This document shows positions 25,546 to 34,165 of a stretch of DNA of 64,000 bases, piece after piece. Both the position numbers and the translations under genes were made by a program. The notes under the pieces were generated by a model. It ran no database searches and had not been told where the DNA came from. It was given only the letters and a program-made list of their open reading frames with translations. Source of the stretch: Verrucomicrobiota bacterium. GTDB taxonomy: Bacteria; Verrucomicrobiota; Verrucomicrobiia; Palsa-1439. Numbering within the stretch: position 1 is the first letter of the stretch; the number at the start of each line of letters is the position of its first letter. The stretch covers positions 21,186 to 85,185 of the forward strand of contig PLZV01000013.1 in assembly GCA_003152315.1 (NCBI GenBank), in the 5' to 3' direction.

Positions 25546-27678
25546 TCAACTACAGAGAGATTTGGAGCGATGGCAGATGACAAGCGGAACCAGCAACAGA
25601 AGGCTGACCAGGGAAATGGCGGCTCCGGTTCTCGCGCCGGGGGTGTCGTATTGCAGGTGCACCTCGTGGATACCGGGATCCAAGCGGATGGCGAGAGCAA
25701 AATCGTCGGCGGGAAGGACCGGAGTGAGCACCCCGTCGACATTGGCGCTCCAGCCGGGATCGAATGACTCGAGGACGCGGAGAAAACCGGACTGGTTGGT
25801 TCTGACTTTCAACACGATGACATCGCTCGACGGGCGCTCGTAGGTGACTGCGTCGTCGAACGCGGTAACAACAGGAGGTGGCGGCGCAAGTTTGTCCGTG
25901 TTGGGGGGTAGCATGATCCACCCCGTCAAGTCGACCCTTGGATCTCGAAGCCGTTCGTGAATCTCTCGCTCATCCAGGAAACTGGCCTGCGAAAATGGGA
26001 GAAAGGACGCACGGGGTACCCAAGAGGGAACTCCGTAGACACGTACGCGATCGTTGCCGCCGATGCGCGGCAAGTCGTCCAATTGCACGTAAGTGACGAC
26101 CACTTTCGTTGCCGTGGCGACCAGGGCGCGGAGACCCATCTGCGAGCCATCGAGCTTTTGGACATTGAAAGTCGGCGGTTTTTCGGTGAGATCCAACAGG
26201 GCGCGATAGGGCCGGGCCAGTATGACGGAGTCAAAGAAACCGATGTCGTCAACCTCGCGATTCAGAGGCGAGGCAATTGCGGAATCCATGGCGATTCGCC
26301 CATCACCAATTTGCGTTCGCCATGTGTCATTGACGGTATGCGAGCCAAAGCTGGGCGCCGGAAGCACGCGAACGAAACGCAAATCGTGTCGGCCAAGATC
26401 AAGGGCATGCGCGGCCAACGCCAGAACTGCTACCCCCAAGGTCAATGTGTGTGCCCTTGGCGGCGGATTGCGCAGCCAGGAATCCAAGGCCCCACCCAAG
26501 GCCAGGGCCAAGGCGAAAGTGGTCAGGTAAATCTGGCGCGATGGGCTGCGCAAGATGGTACCAGGAATCAAAGATCGGAGAGACTGCGTTACGGGCAAGG
26601 CAAGAATCAGCGCCAAACTCCCCAAGACGAAGAAAAACGGCCAGGGGTGATCGCGCCATTTTCCCCGCAACATCAGGAAGGTCAGTGCCAGGAGCGGCAA
26701 CCAACCGACGTAGCAGACGGTGTCCCAAAAATACGCGGTGTTGGGATAATGGGTAAACGTCAAGGTCGTGCCAAAAGGGTCTGGGAATCCATCCTTCCAA
26801 GGGAAGAGATAGGTGGCCAGCCGTCCATAAGGAAAAGAGATGTCGTTTTGCGGCGCGTCCAGCGGAAGCAGGCGGGTGCTGCGGCAGACGAGTTGGAACA
26901 TGGGCCAAAGGACAAAGCCGGCCGAACCGATGCCCAGAGTGATCGCGCCCAGCGGCTTGAGGGCTCGTGCGTCGCGAGTACGGTAGAGGAGGTACAGAAC
27001 CGCGGTAACAAGAGCGTAAGCGGGGAGTTGCGGATGACCGGCCATGACAATACAGGCGCAAGCGACACTCAGAGCCAGGAGCCGAAGTTTGAACCGCCGG
27101 CTCGATGATGGCTCTTGAAGTGTTGTCTCGATCAGCCAAAGCAATAAAGGCAGTGCGGGGTAGGCTTCCAAAAGAGGCAGGTGCCCCGCCATGGTACGGG
27201 AGGCGAAGAAGCCCGACGCGGCGAAGGTCCAACCGCTGCTTGCCGCGGGCACGGGTGCCAGACCGATGCGGCGGCAGTACAAATACATGAACAAAGCGGC
27301 CAACCCGGCGGCCAGATTTACCCCCAGCGCGTACGCTCGCAGCGGATCGACGAGCAGGAGCAACAAGCGCGTGGGGATAAAGGGGAAACTCTGCATGTTG
27401 GACCAGAATGGCGCGCCCAGCAGTTCGCGCGAATACCAGGCTGGCAGGTACGGATGCGGACCGAAGAGAGCCTCACCGGCGTAGCGTATGCGGTGCGTAT
27501 GAAGTTGAAGGTAATCGAACCCGAAGAGTGTTTGGCTGCCGCCCATCACAAGCCACGGACGGTAGAGAGCGGCGACCGCCACCAGCATCACGCTGACGGC
27601 GAGCAAGTCGCGGACGCGCCGGGAGTCGAGCCAACCATTCATTTTGGGATCGGCGGAGGGTTGGTTGGGGGAATTCAC
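25546..27678 (-). CDS. YfhO-like multi-span membrane protein (GT-C-like fold)
   Basis: 710 residues with about a dozen membrane helices across roughly 20-480 and a soluble C-terminal part. Markers of the YfhO family are the first extracytoplasmic loop with a polar start (GFDYLQLHTHRIRYAGEALF) and the late block FLRVLESFDPGWSANVDGVL, followed by a last membrane helix. YfhO proteins modify teichoic acids or glycolipids in Firmicutes; in Gram-negatives the substrate is unknown, possibly a polyprenyl-linked sugar. It starts close behind the 164-residue gene in divergent orientation and lies just before valS on the same strand. Confidence 0.78.
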   Translation of the reverse strand: MNSPNQPSADPKMNGWLDSRRVRDLLAVSVMLVAVAALYRPWLVMGGSQTLFGFDYLQLHTHRIRYAGEALFGPHPYLPAWYSRELLGAPFWSNMQSFPFIPTRLLLLLVDPLRAYALGVNLAAGLAALFMYLYCRRIGLAPVPAASSGWTFAASGFFASRTMAGHLPLLEAYPALPLLLWLIETTLQEPSSSRRFKLRLLALSVACACIVMAGHPQLPAYALVTAVLYLLYRTRDARALKPLGAITLGIGSAGFVLWPMFQLVCRSTRLLPLDAPQNDISFPYGRLATYLFPWKDGFPDPFGTTLTFTHYPNTAYFWDTVCYVGWLPLLALTFLMLRGKWRDHPWPFFFVLGSLALILALPVTQSLRSLIPGTILRSPSRQIYLTTFALALALGGALDSWLRNPPPRAHTLTLGVAVLALAAHALDLGRHDLRFVRVLPAPSFGSHTVNDTWRTQIGDGRIAMDSAIASPLNREVDDIGFFDSVILARPYRALLDLTEKPPTFNVQKLDGSQMGLRALVATATKVVVTYVQLDDLPRIGGNDRVRVYGVPSWVPRASFLPFSQASFLDEREIHERLRDPRVDLTGWIMLPPNTDKLAPPPPVVTAFDDAVTYERPSSDVIVLKVRTNQSGFLRVLESFDPGWSANVDGVLTPVLPADDFALAIRLDPGIHEVHLQYDTPGARTGAAISLVSLLLLVPLVICHRSKSLCS

Positions 27679-27815
27679 AAATCTGGTCCTGTCGAAAAGG
27701 AGGAAGTTTCACTTCCCCTGTTGGACGAGTCTATTCTTTGGAGAGTCAGTCAGACAATCCAAATCATCCTTAGGCCGGTCTTGAGTGCGGGGCCGGTTGC
27801 GTGTAGTCTTGCACC

Positions 27816-28310
27816 ATGACCAATGAGGAACGCAAGCCGATCGTCAAGGAACTGCTGGCCAAGGGGCTCACGCTTTCCCAAATCCAGGATTACCTCCACA
27901 AAGAGAAGAACGACCCGATCAAGTACATGGATTTGCGGCTGTTATTGTCGGAGATGCCGGACGCCAAGTTGCCGGAAAAGGAACTATTGAAGATCGTGTT
28001 GCCGCCAGCCGCTCCCACGGCCGGCGCGGGCGGAACGTTTACTCCGAACGCCGCGGAGCCGGCGGCTGGGTTACCGGAACCGGGAACCGGCGGCAAGCTT
28101 TCGATCAGTGTCGATCAAGTCCCCGCACCGGGCTCGATGCTGAGCGGGTACGCGCGGTTTTCCTCCGGAGCGAAAACGCATTGGTTCCTCGATGAGATGG
28201 GACGGTTGGGACTCGAGCCCGAACTGGGCTCCAGCAAGCCGACGCCGCCAGACATGCAGGAGTTCGGTACGGAATTGCGCCGCATACTACAGCAGACAGG
28301 CGGAATGTAG
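27816..28310 (+). CDS. Hypothetical protein with helical N-terminus and Pro/Ala-rich linker
   Basis: 164 residues. Residues 1-50 form an HTH-like helical segment (VKELLAKGLTLSQIQDYLHK) followed by LLSEMPDAKLPEKELL. Then comes a Pro/Ala/Gly-rich linker (50-95) and a C-terminal part (GGKLSISVDQVPAPGSMLSG ... LELEPEL-type). The N-terminus looks like a regulator helix-turn-helix but is not clearly one. It is a lone plus-strand gene between two minus-strand groups. Confidence 0.62.
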   Translation: MTNEERKPIVKELLAKGLTLSQIQDYLHKEKNDPIKYMDLRLLLSEMPDAKLPEKELLKIVLPPAAPTAGAGGTFTPNAAEPAAGLPEPGTGGKLSISVDQVPAPGSMLSGYARFSSGAKTHWFLDEMGRLGLEPELGSSKPTPPDMQEFGTELRRILQQTGGM

Positions 28311-28325
28311 TCAGGCCGGCGTTAG

Positions 28326-28883
28326 TTACACAAACTCCGAACGCAAGATCCCGTAGGCTTCCACATCGAAGAACTCTCCCCACTTTTTTACATGCTGGCG
28401 GAGACGACCTTCATGGCGCATGCCGACTTTCTGCATGACGCGCCCCGAGGCCGGATTATGGCTGAAATGGTGAGCATGGACACGGTTCAAGCTAAGTTTG
28501 GTGAACGCGAAGTGTAAAATCTCGCGCGCCGCATCCGTGCAGTACCCGCGACTCCAATACGGTTTCCCAATCCAGTAGCCCAACTCCGCAATCTCCTGAT
28601 CGAGGTTGAGAACCAGTCCCATTGCGCCAATGAGTTCGTGGTTGTTTTTGAGGGTGATGGCAAAGACCACTTGCTTACTCTTCTCGAAGCCTTCCTGATG
28701 TGTCGCAATCCAGTTCTCGGCCGAGCTGACTTCGTATGGGTGCCCGAGGGCCAGTGTCGTCTTGGCGACATCGCGGTCGCCGGCCAGAAGCGCCACGCGC
28801 GGTGCGTCATTCAGCGCAAACGGGCGGAGGATGAGCCGCTCGGTCTTAAGCGTGGGACGCTTCTTTGAGGATCGTGTCGCCAA
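28326..28883 (-). CDS. GNAT N-acetyltransferase, RimJ/RimL-like
   Basis: 185 residues of the Acetyltransf_3 type: LKTERLILRPFALNDAPRVA at the start, IGAMGLVLNLDQEIAELGYW in the middle, then WSRGYCTDAAREILHFAF (CoA loop) and RVHAHHFSHNPASGRVMQKV. Relatives acetylate ribosomal protein N-termini or small molecules; the substrate is unknown. Its start lies 38 bp inside the end of the MOSC gene in another frame, so the two are translationally linked. Confidence 0.82.
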   Translation of the reverse strand: MATRSSKKRPTLKTERLILRPFALNDAPRVALLAGDRDVAKTTLALGHPYEVSSAENWIATHQEGFEKSKQVVFAITLKNNHELIGAMGLVLNLDQEIAELGYWIGKPYWSRGYCTDAAREILHFAFTKLSLNRVHAHHFSHNPASGRVMQKVGMRHEGRLRQHVKKWGEFFDVEAYGILRSEFV

Positions 28884-29367
28884 GCCGCACCTCCCCTCCT
28901 TGAATTACCCGTGCGAGCACGCCGCGCAGATGCATCGCCGAACCTTCCGGGGTATTGGTGAGGTCCAGCGCGGCCTTTCCGTAGCGTCGTTCAAACTTGC
29001 TGCAACCCGTGTGTGGAACATCTGTGACTTCCAGCACGACCTCGCCAATACGCAAACGCGTGCCCGGGGGGACGTTGTCCTCATGCAGGTCGAGATCCAC
29101 GATTAAATTGTCGCCGGCGAGGTTCATGCGTTTGGATCCACCGGCAATGGCTTCGAGAAACCGGAAATTCATCACCGAGATTTGCGAGAGCGGATTGCGG
29201 CTGGTCTTCAGGCTCCAGCGGTCGCCCGCAACGCCGCGCTCTGTGCTGAGAGTCGCCCGCGGCGGCGTCCGACGTTGATCGTTCGGCAATCGAAGCACAA
29301 TGAGCTTCAGCACGCCCGCGTCTTGTGGGCTGGCGCGAACCAAATCAAGAAGAGCCTGGGAATCCAT
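28846..29367 (-). CDS. MOSC-domain protein
   Basis: 173 residues of the MOSC (molybdenum cofactor sulfurase C-terminal) fold. The conserved Cys is in PHTGCSKFERRYG, preceded by GDRWSLKTSRNPLSQISVMN and NLIVDLDLHEDNVPPGTRLR. MOSC proteins bind a sulfur-bearing or molybdopterin cofactor; the YiiM type detoxifies N-hydroxylated bases. This one is a stand-alone MOSC. It lies 24 bp downstream of cimA on the same strand and overlaps the GNAT gene by 38 bp. Confidence 0.85.
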   Translation of the reverse strand: MDSQALLDLVRASPQDAGVLKLIVLRLPNDQRRTPPRATLSTERGVAGDRWSLKTSRNPLSQISVMNFRFLEAIAGGSKRMNLAGDNLIVDLDLHEDNVPPGTRLRIGEVVLEVTDVPHTGCSKFERRYGKAALDLTNTPEGSAMHLRGVLARVIQGGEVRLGDTILKEASHA

Positions 29368-29391
29368 TTGGCGGGAGATCTTTCGCTTCGC

Positions 29392-30969
29392 TCACTTCCG
29401 CTTCTCGTCCTGGAACAGTTTGTACTCGACGGAATCCACGAGGGCTTCCCAACTGGCCTCGATGATGTTGTCGTGCACGCCGACCGTGCCCCAGGTGTCC
29501 GTGCCGTCGGTACTCTCGATGATGACGCGCGTCTTGGCGGCGGTGCCGCTCGCGCCGTCGAGGATGCGCACCTTGTAGTCGATGAGCTGCACATTGGCGA
29601 TCTCAGGGTAAAAATTCAGGAGCGCCGCGCGCAAGGCCTTGTCCAGGGCGTTGACGGGGCCATCGCCACCGGCCACGGTGTGAACAATCTCGCCGTTGAT
29701 TTCGAGTTTGACGCTGGCTTCGATGGTATTGGTACCGTCATCGCCATGCTTGTCCATGATGACGCGGTAGGCCAGCAGCTTGAAGAACGGTTTGTGGCTC
29801 TTGAGCAGCTTCTGCACAAGGATATGAAAGCTGGCATCGGCCGCTTCGTATTCGTAACCCGCGTGTTCCAGTTGCTTGAGTTGTTGAAGAATGTCGCGCA
29901 CTTCGGGTGTGTCTTTGCTGAGATCCATGCCCAGTTCGTGCGCCTTCATCAAAATATTACTGCGACCGCTCAGTTCACTCACCAATACGCGACGATGGTT
30001 GCCAACCTGTTCCGGCTCGATGTGCTCGTAACTGCGCGCCACTTTTTCGATGGCGTTGACGTGGATGCCGCCTTTGTGCGCGAATGCCGTCGCGCCGACG
30101 AACGGTTGGCGGATGTCATGCCGGACGTTTGCCAGGTCATCGACAAACATCGACAGATCGCGCAGGCGGCCAACATTCTCCTTCGAAATGCAGTCGTAAC
30201 CCATTTTCAGCACGAGACAGGGGATGACAGTGGTCATGTTGCAATTGCCCGTGCGCTCACCATAACCGTTGATCGTGCCCTGCACCTGCACCGCACCGGC
30301 TTCGATGGCGGCCAGCGCGTTCGCGACGCCGACGCCGGAATCGTTGTGCGTATGGATGCCGACCGCGCACTTCATTTGTTTGATGATTTCCGCGGTGACG
30401 CGGCTGACTTCACCAGGCATCGTGCCGCCGTTGGTGTCGCAGAGCACGACGATATCGGCGCCCGAATCCTGCGCGGCTTGCAGCGTGGCCAGCGCGTAGC
30501 GCGGGTCGTCCTTGTAACCGTCGAAAAAATGCTCGGCGTCGTAAACGACTTCCTTGCCGTGCTCCTTGAAGAAGCGCACGGAGTCGGCGATCATCGCCAC
30601 GTTTTCCTCGGGCGTGGTGCGGATCACCTCGCGGACGTGCAACGACCACGTCTTGCCCACCAGCGTGACGACGGGCGTGTTGGCCTTGAGCAGCATGTCG
30701 ATCTGCGGGTCGTCGTTGCACTTGGTATTTGCGCGGCGCGTGCTGCCGAACGCCGCGACCTTCGCCTGTTTAAACTTCCGCTTGGCCGCTTCGGTAAAGA
30801 AATCCATATCCTTGGGGTTTGAGCCCGGCCAGCCACCTTCAATGTAATGGATGCCAAACGCGTCGAGCCGTTCGGCAATACGAATCTTGTCACCGCTCGA
30901 AAACGAGATGCCTTCGCCCTGCGCCCCATCACGGAGCGTCGTATCGTAGATCTGGATTTTCCTGCTCAT
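29392..30969 (-). CDS. cimA: (R)-citramalate synthase CimA
   Basis: 525 residues of the DRE-TIM/HMGL family with a C-terminal LeuA-dimer regulatory domain. It starts SRKIQIYDTTLRDGAQGEGI, with IHYIEGGWPGSNPKDMDFF and IHTHNDSGVGVANALAAIEA then GTINGYGERTGNCN. The block order and the GWPGSNPKD motif are typical of CimA rather than LeuA. The reaction is acetyl-CoA plus pyruvate to citramalate, feeding isoleucine synthesis independently of threonine. I use the ATG at 30969; an in-frame TTG six bases upstream is less likely. Confidence 0.92.
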   Translation of the reverse strand: MSRKIQIYDTTLRDGAQGEGISFSSGDKIRIAERLDAFGIHYIEGGWPGSNPKDMDFFTEAAKRKFKQAKVAAFGSTRRANTKCNDDPQIDMLLKANTPVVTLVGKTWSLHVREVIRTTPEENVAMIADSVRFFKEHGKEVVYDAEHFFDGYKDDPRYALATLQAAQDSGADIVVLCDTNGGTMPGEVSRVTAEIIKQMKCAVGIHTHNDSGVGVANALAAIEAGAVQVQGTINGYGERTGNCNMTTVIPCLVLKMGYDCISKENVGRLRDLSMFVDDLANVRHDIRQPFVGATAFAHKGGIHVNAIEKVARSYEHIEPEQVGNHRRVLVSELSGRSNILMKAHELGMDLSKDTPEVRDILQQLKQLEHAGYEYEAADASFHILVQKLLKSHKPFFKLLAYRVIMDKHGDDGTNTIEASVKLEINGEIVHTVAGGDGPVNALDKALRAALLNFYPEIANVQLIDYKVRILDGASGTAAKTRVIIESTDGTDTWGTVGVHDNIIEASWEALVDSVEYKLFQDEKRK

Positions 30970-31466
30970 TGGCAAGGAAGGAGACTAAAACCAACCGCCC
31001 CGCCCGTCAACTGCGCGAGTAGAGCAAAAACGCCGCGAGGGTGTGTTCCCGGGAAAACGAACCCGATTTGGTTTTTCGGCAGTTTTGATGTAACACCTTT
31101 CGCCTCCGAGGTATACAACCGTTTTGCCTGTCTCAAGATTCGGGTTCGTTTGGCAGAAACGCATGTTTTTGCACGGCTGCCCCTCATCAAAAAACGGACC
31201 CGGTTTCTTCCTTCGGCCGTTTGCCTTCGATGTCTCAACATGCCCGACTATACCATTATCGATAAACGATTGCAAGCGCTTTGTCGTGGCTCGCCGGTTA
31301 CATCCCGGCGATCTGTCCTTGCCTGGCCCAATGATACCGAGATTGCCCTTGTGAAATTAGGATACCGTAAAGGCTCGACTTTTCCTGGTGTTCGTGGGAA
31401 CAATCGTATCCACAGTTCCAGGGTCGCAGCAGTGAGAAGCGCGGTAATCGTCCAACGGAAGGCGTT
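30970..31466 (-). other. 497-bp stretch without a protein gene, holding repeat B copy 2
   Basis: Contains repeat B in reverse orientation (31054-31171) and a weak inverted-repeat match to repeat A (31257-31271, TATCGATAAACGATT). Frames of 91-207 codons here read straight through the repeat in several phases and have no start support, so I do not call them. The 190 bp before 31467 hold no clear promoter. Confidence 0.65.
31054..31171 (-). repeat. Repeat B copy 2 (reverse orientation)
   Basis: On the minus strand it reads AAAAACATGCGTTTCTGCCAAACGAACCCGA, 73 bases, then TCGGGTTCGTTTTCCC. The arms AAACGAACCCGA (31055-31066) and TCGGGTTCGTTT (31140-31151) are fully complementary over 12 bp; orientation on either strand gives the same stem. 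The lead sequence matches copy 1 (AAAACATGTGTTTCTGCGAAACG) almost base for base. The minus-strand orientation is set by the lead, which lies at the high-coordinate end. Confidence 0.72.
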
Positions 31467-34082
31467 ATGAGAATGAAGGCTGTTTGGAATTGTTGCCGTA
31501 GATTTTGCCTTGCGCTCTTCTTGAGCGGGGCGCTGGCAACAACTGTTCACGGGCAGGCGAACAGTTGGGATAGCGGAGCCGGCGGCAGGTGGGAGTCGGG
31601 AGCGCATTGGTCGCTGACCGTTCCGCCCACCAACTCGCAGTCGGGTATTTTCATCACCAACGGTTTCGGGTTAATGGTCTTTTCCAAGATTGTGACCGCG
31701 GATGCCACGTCGGCCAGCTCTCCCGGGACGATGACGATCAGTAATCTGACGTTGTCGGCGGTCACTCACCAGAACATATTGCTCGTAACCAATACAGGCG
31801 CCGTGGCGTTGCACGTGATCAACAGCTTGACGATCAGCAATGGCGGGGTGCTGCGGGTCTTCAGTTCACCGCTGCAGGTGACCGGGCACTTCGTCGTTCC
31901 GTTGTTTCTCGGCAATCTCCTCGACGACGGGAGTTTGACCCTGAACGGCTCGGGCGCGCTGGGGGTGATTACCGTGGGGAGCATCCCGTTTATAGTGGGT
32001 CACAACGGTACAGGGGCTTATCTCCAAAACAGCGGCACGCTGTCGGCCGTGAGTTTGGTTGTCGGTGACAACTCGGGTGCGCAAGGCACGGTCACGTTGG
32101 CGGGTGGCTTGACGACGCTTTCCTCCGACCTGACGCTTGGCTACGCGGCGGGTTCAATAGGTAACATTGCGATTAGCGGCGGGAACTTGGTCGCTACCAA
32201 CGGCGAAATGATCGTCGGTAACGCGGGAAGGGGAAACTTCAACATATCAACCGGCATGAGTACTTTAGGATCCAATGTCACAGTCGGCAATTTGGCCGGT
32301 TCGGACGGAACCCTGTTAGTTGAAGGCGGTACGTTGACCATTGGTGAAGGTGTCGCAGGTTTCAATCTCATTTATCCAAATCTCATTATCGGGAACTCCG
32401 CGGGAGCAACGGGTGCGGTGTGGGTGACGGGTGGACAGCTTACGATGAACCCTTGTTTTGCCAACGGCATAAGCTCCGTGTATCTGGGCCTCAATGGCGT
32501 CGGCCAGTGTACGCTGTCGAATGGTATCGTTTCCTTGTGTGAGGTGTATGTTGGAGAGAATCCCGGCTCGCAGGGAACTCTGACTGTGGCCGGTGGCGTC
32601 GCTTGGGCCTCTTCACTTCTCGTCGGCACGGGGTCCGTTTTGGTGACAGGCGGCCAGTTAAACGTAGCGCATCTCGATTTCGGATCGGGTCAACTCACGA
32701 TCTCCGACGGCACGGTCAATGCCAGTACTTATATTAGACTGTCGGACAAATCAGCAGCATGGGTAAATGGTGGTGAGCTTCTCGCTGCGGGTGATAGTGA
32801 GGATGTTGCACTAGAAGTTGGTGGCACGATGTCTGTCTCCAACGGAACAGTGCAACTGTTTAGTCTAGACGTTACGGGGACCTTCAGCTTGGCGGGTGGA
32901 GTGGTACTCCTGTACACCACGCTAAGTGGAGGTTCGTATTTTAACGCCAATGGCTCCGTTTGGATCACAGGTGGGCAATTGATTACGACAAATGTAGACA
33001 TAACGGTTGCTAGTAATGTTAACACCGCTCAAATCACCGTTTCTAACGGTTTGGTGAACGCTCGGAGTATTGCCGTTGGTTCCTCGTCTCTGGGCGCGCT
33101 AACGGTAGCAGGTGGCACGACTGTATTATCGTCAAATCTTACATCTGGCGATTTGGGCGCAACCGGCCTTGTATGGGTAACCGGCGGACAGCTCGTGGTG
33201 ACGAATGCGCCGACCATCATCGGCAACTCCCCATCGTACTTCGGCAACACTAGCTACGGCCAAATGACACTGTCCAATGGCACATTCTTGGCACGCGATG
33301 TGATCATCGGAAATAGCAATACCGCGCAAGGCGCGCTCATCGTTCCGAGCGGCAATTGGACGGTGCTCTCCAATATCATCGTTGGAGCGAGCGGTGCTGG
33401 CCAAGTCCAAATAACCGGCGGTCAACTGACTGCCCTGTCCGGTGTAACGGTCGGCAACTGCGCCGGCAGCGGCGTGGGCACGGTGACCATCGCCGGCGGA
33501 AGTTTGTACGTGACGAATTCGACGGGCACCGCCGTGCTTGACGTCCGTCACGGACAACTCATCCTCAATAGCGGACTGTTGCAAGTGGACAAACTGGTGA
33601 TGACCAACTCCTGCGGCCTGATCATCCACAACGGCGGCACGCTTCTCTACAACAGCTTGGTGCTTGATCCCACGCTCGATGCGGACGGCGATGGATTGCC
33701 GAACGGATGGGAACAGGGCCATAACCTTGACCCGCTCAACCCCAACGGCAATGACGGCGCGAGCGGCGACCCGGATGGTGACGGAATGAGCAACTTGCAG
33801 GAGTACCTCGCGGGCACTGATCCGCACAACAGAGCCTCCGTCCTGCGCATGATTTCGGTGGTGCGCCAGGACCCCGATATCCACCTCACGTGGACGAGCG
33901 CCGGTGGCAAAACCAACGCCGTTCAAGCTGCAAGCGGCTCGGGCGGAAGCTACGCAACCAATTTCACCGACCTCGCCTCATTCGTCATGGGCGGCTCCGG
34001 CGACGTGACCAACACTTACATCGATCCCGGCGGCGCGACCAACAAGCCCGCCCGTTACTATCGTGTTCGTCTGGTGCCATAA
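31467..34082 (+). CDS. Secreted beta-strand-repeat protein with C-terminal TSP3-like module
   Basis: 871 residues. Signal peptide MKAVWNCCRRFCLALFLSGA, then WDSGAGGRWESGAHWSLTVP, the opening seen in verrucomicrobial autotransporter-associated repeat proteins. Roughly residues 60-735 are degenerate repeats of the type TVAGGTTVLSSNLT.../VWVTGGQLVVTN.../MTLSNGTFLARDV, expected to form a beta-helix. From about 738 a calcium-type TSP3/dockerin-like pair (DADGDGLPNGWEQ, DPDGDGMSNLQEYLAGTDP) leads into a terminal beta domain ending PARYYRVRLVP. The same module ends the 658-residue protein at 37090. No transporter barrel is present, so the export route beyond Sec is unclear. Confidence 0.83.
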   Translation: MRMKAVWNCCRRFCLALFLSGALATTVHGQANSWDSGAGGRWESGAHWSLTVPPTNSQSGIFITNGFGLMVFSKIVTADATSASSPGTMTISNLTLSAVTHQNILLVTNTGAVALHVINSLTISNGGVLRVFSSPLQVTGHFVVPLFLGNLLDDGSLTLNGSGALGVITVGSIPFIVGHNGTGAYLQNSGTLSAVSLVVGDNSGAQGTVTLAGGLTTLSSDLTLGYAAGSIGNIAISGGNLVATNGEMIVGNAGRGNFNISTGMSTLGSNVTVGNLAGSDGTLLVEGGTLTIGEGVAGFNLIYPNLIIGNSAGATGAVWVTGGQLTMNPCFANGISSVYLGLNGVGQCTLSNGIVSLCEVYVGENPGSQGTLTVAGGVAWASSLLVGTGSVLVTGGQLNVAHLDFGSGQLTISDGTVNASTYIRLSDKSAAWVNGGELLAAGDSEDVALEVGGTMSVSNGTVQLFSLDVTGTFSLAGGVVLLYTTLSGGSYFNANGSVWITGGQLITTNVDITVASNVNTAQITVSNGLVNARSIAVGSSSLGALTVAGGTTVLSSNLTSGDLGATGLVWVTGGQLVVTNAPTIIGNSPSYFGNTSYGQMTLSNGTFLARDVIIGNSNTAQGALIVPSGNWTVLSNIIVGASGAGQVQITGGQLTALSGVTVGNCAGSGVGTVTIAGGSLYVTNSTGTAVLDVRHGQLILNSGLLQVDKLVMTNSCGLIIHNGGTLLYNSLVLDPTLDADGDGLPNGWEQGHNLDPLNPNGNDGASGDPDGDGMSNLQEYLAGTDPHNRASVLRMISVVRQDPDIHLTWTSAGGKTNAVQAASGSGGSYATNFTDLASFVMGGSGDVTNTYIDPGGATNKPARYYRVRLVP

Positions 34083-34165
34083 TCGGCTGGTGATCGGGCT
34101 CGGTTCTCCCACCACCCCGACCGTCAACTATGCACTTCCATGCGGGACCGTTCGGGCTTCCAGAT

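Noticed and set aside
25957..27108. 383-codon frame antisense to the YfhO-like gene
   Set aside because: Polar, repetitive composition typical of a shadow frame in GC-rich DNA; the YfhO-like frame has membrane helices and family motifs.
29182..30822. 546-codon frame antisense to cimA
   Set aside because: Long only because high GC leaves few stops. cimA on the other strand is complete with its catalytic motifs.
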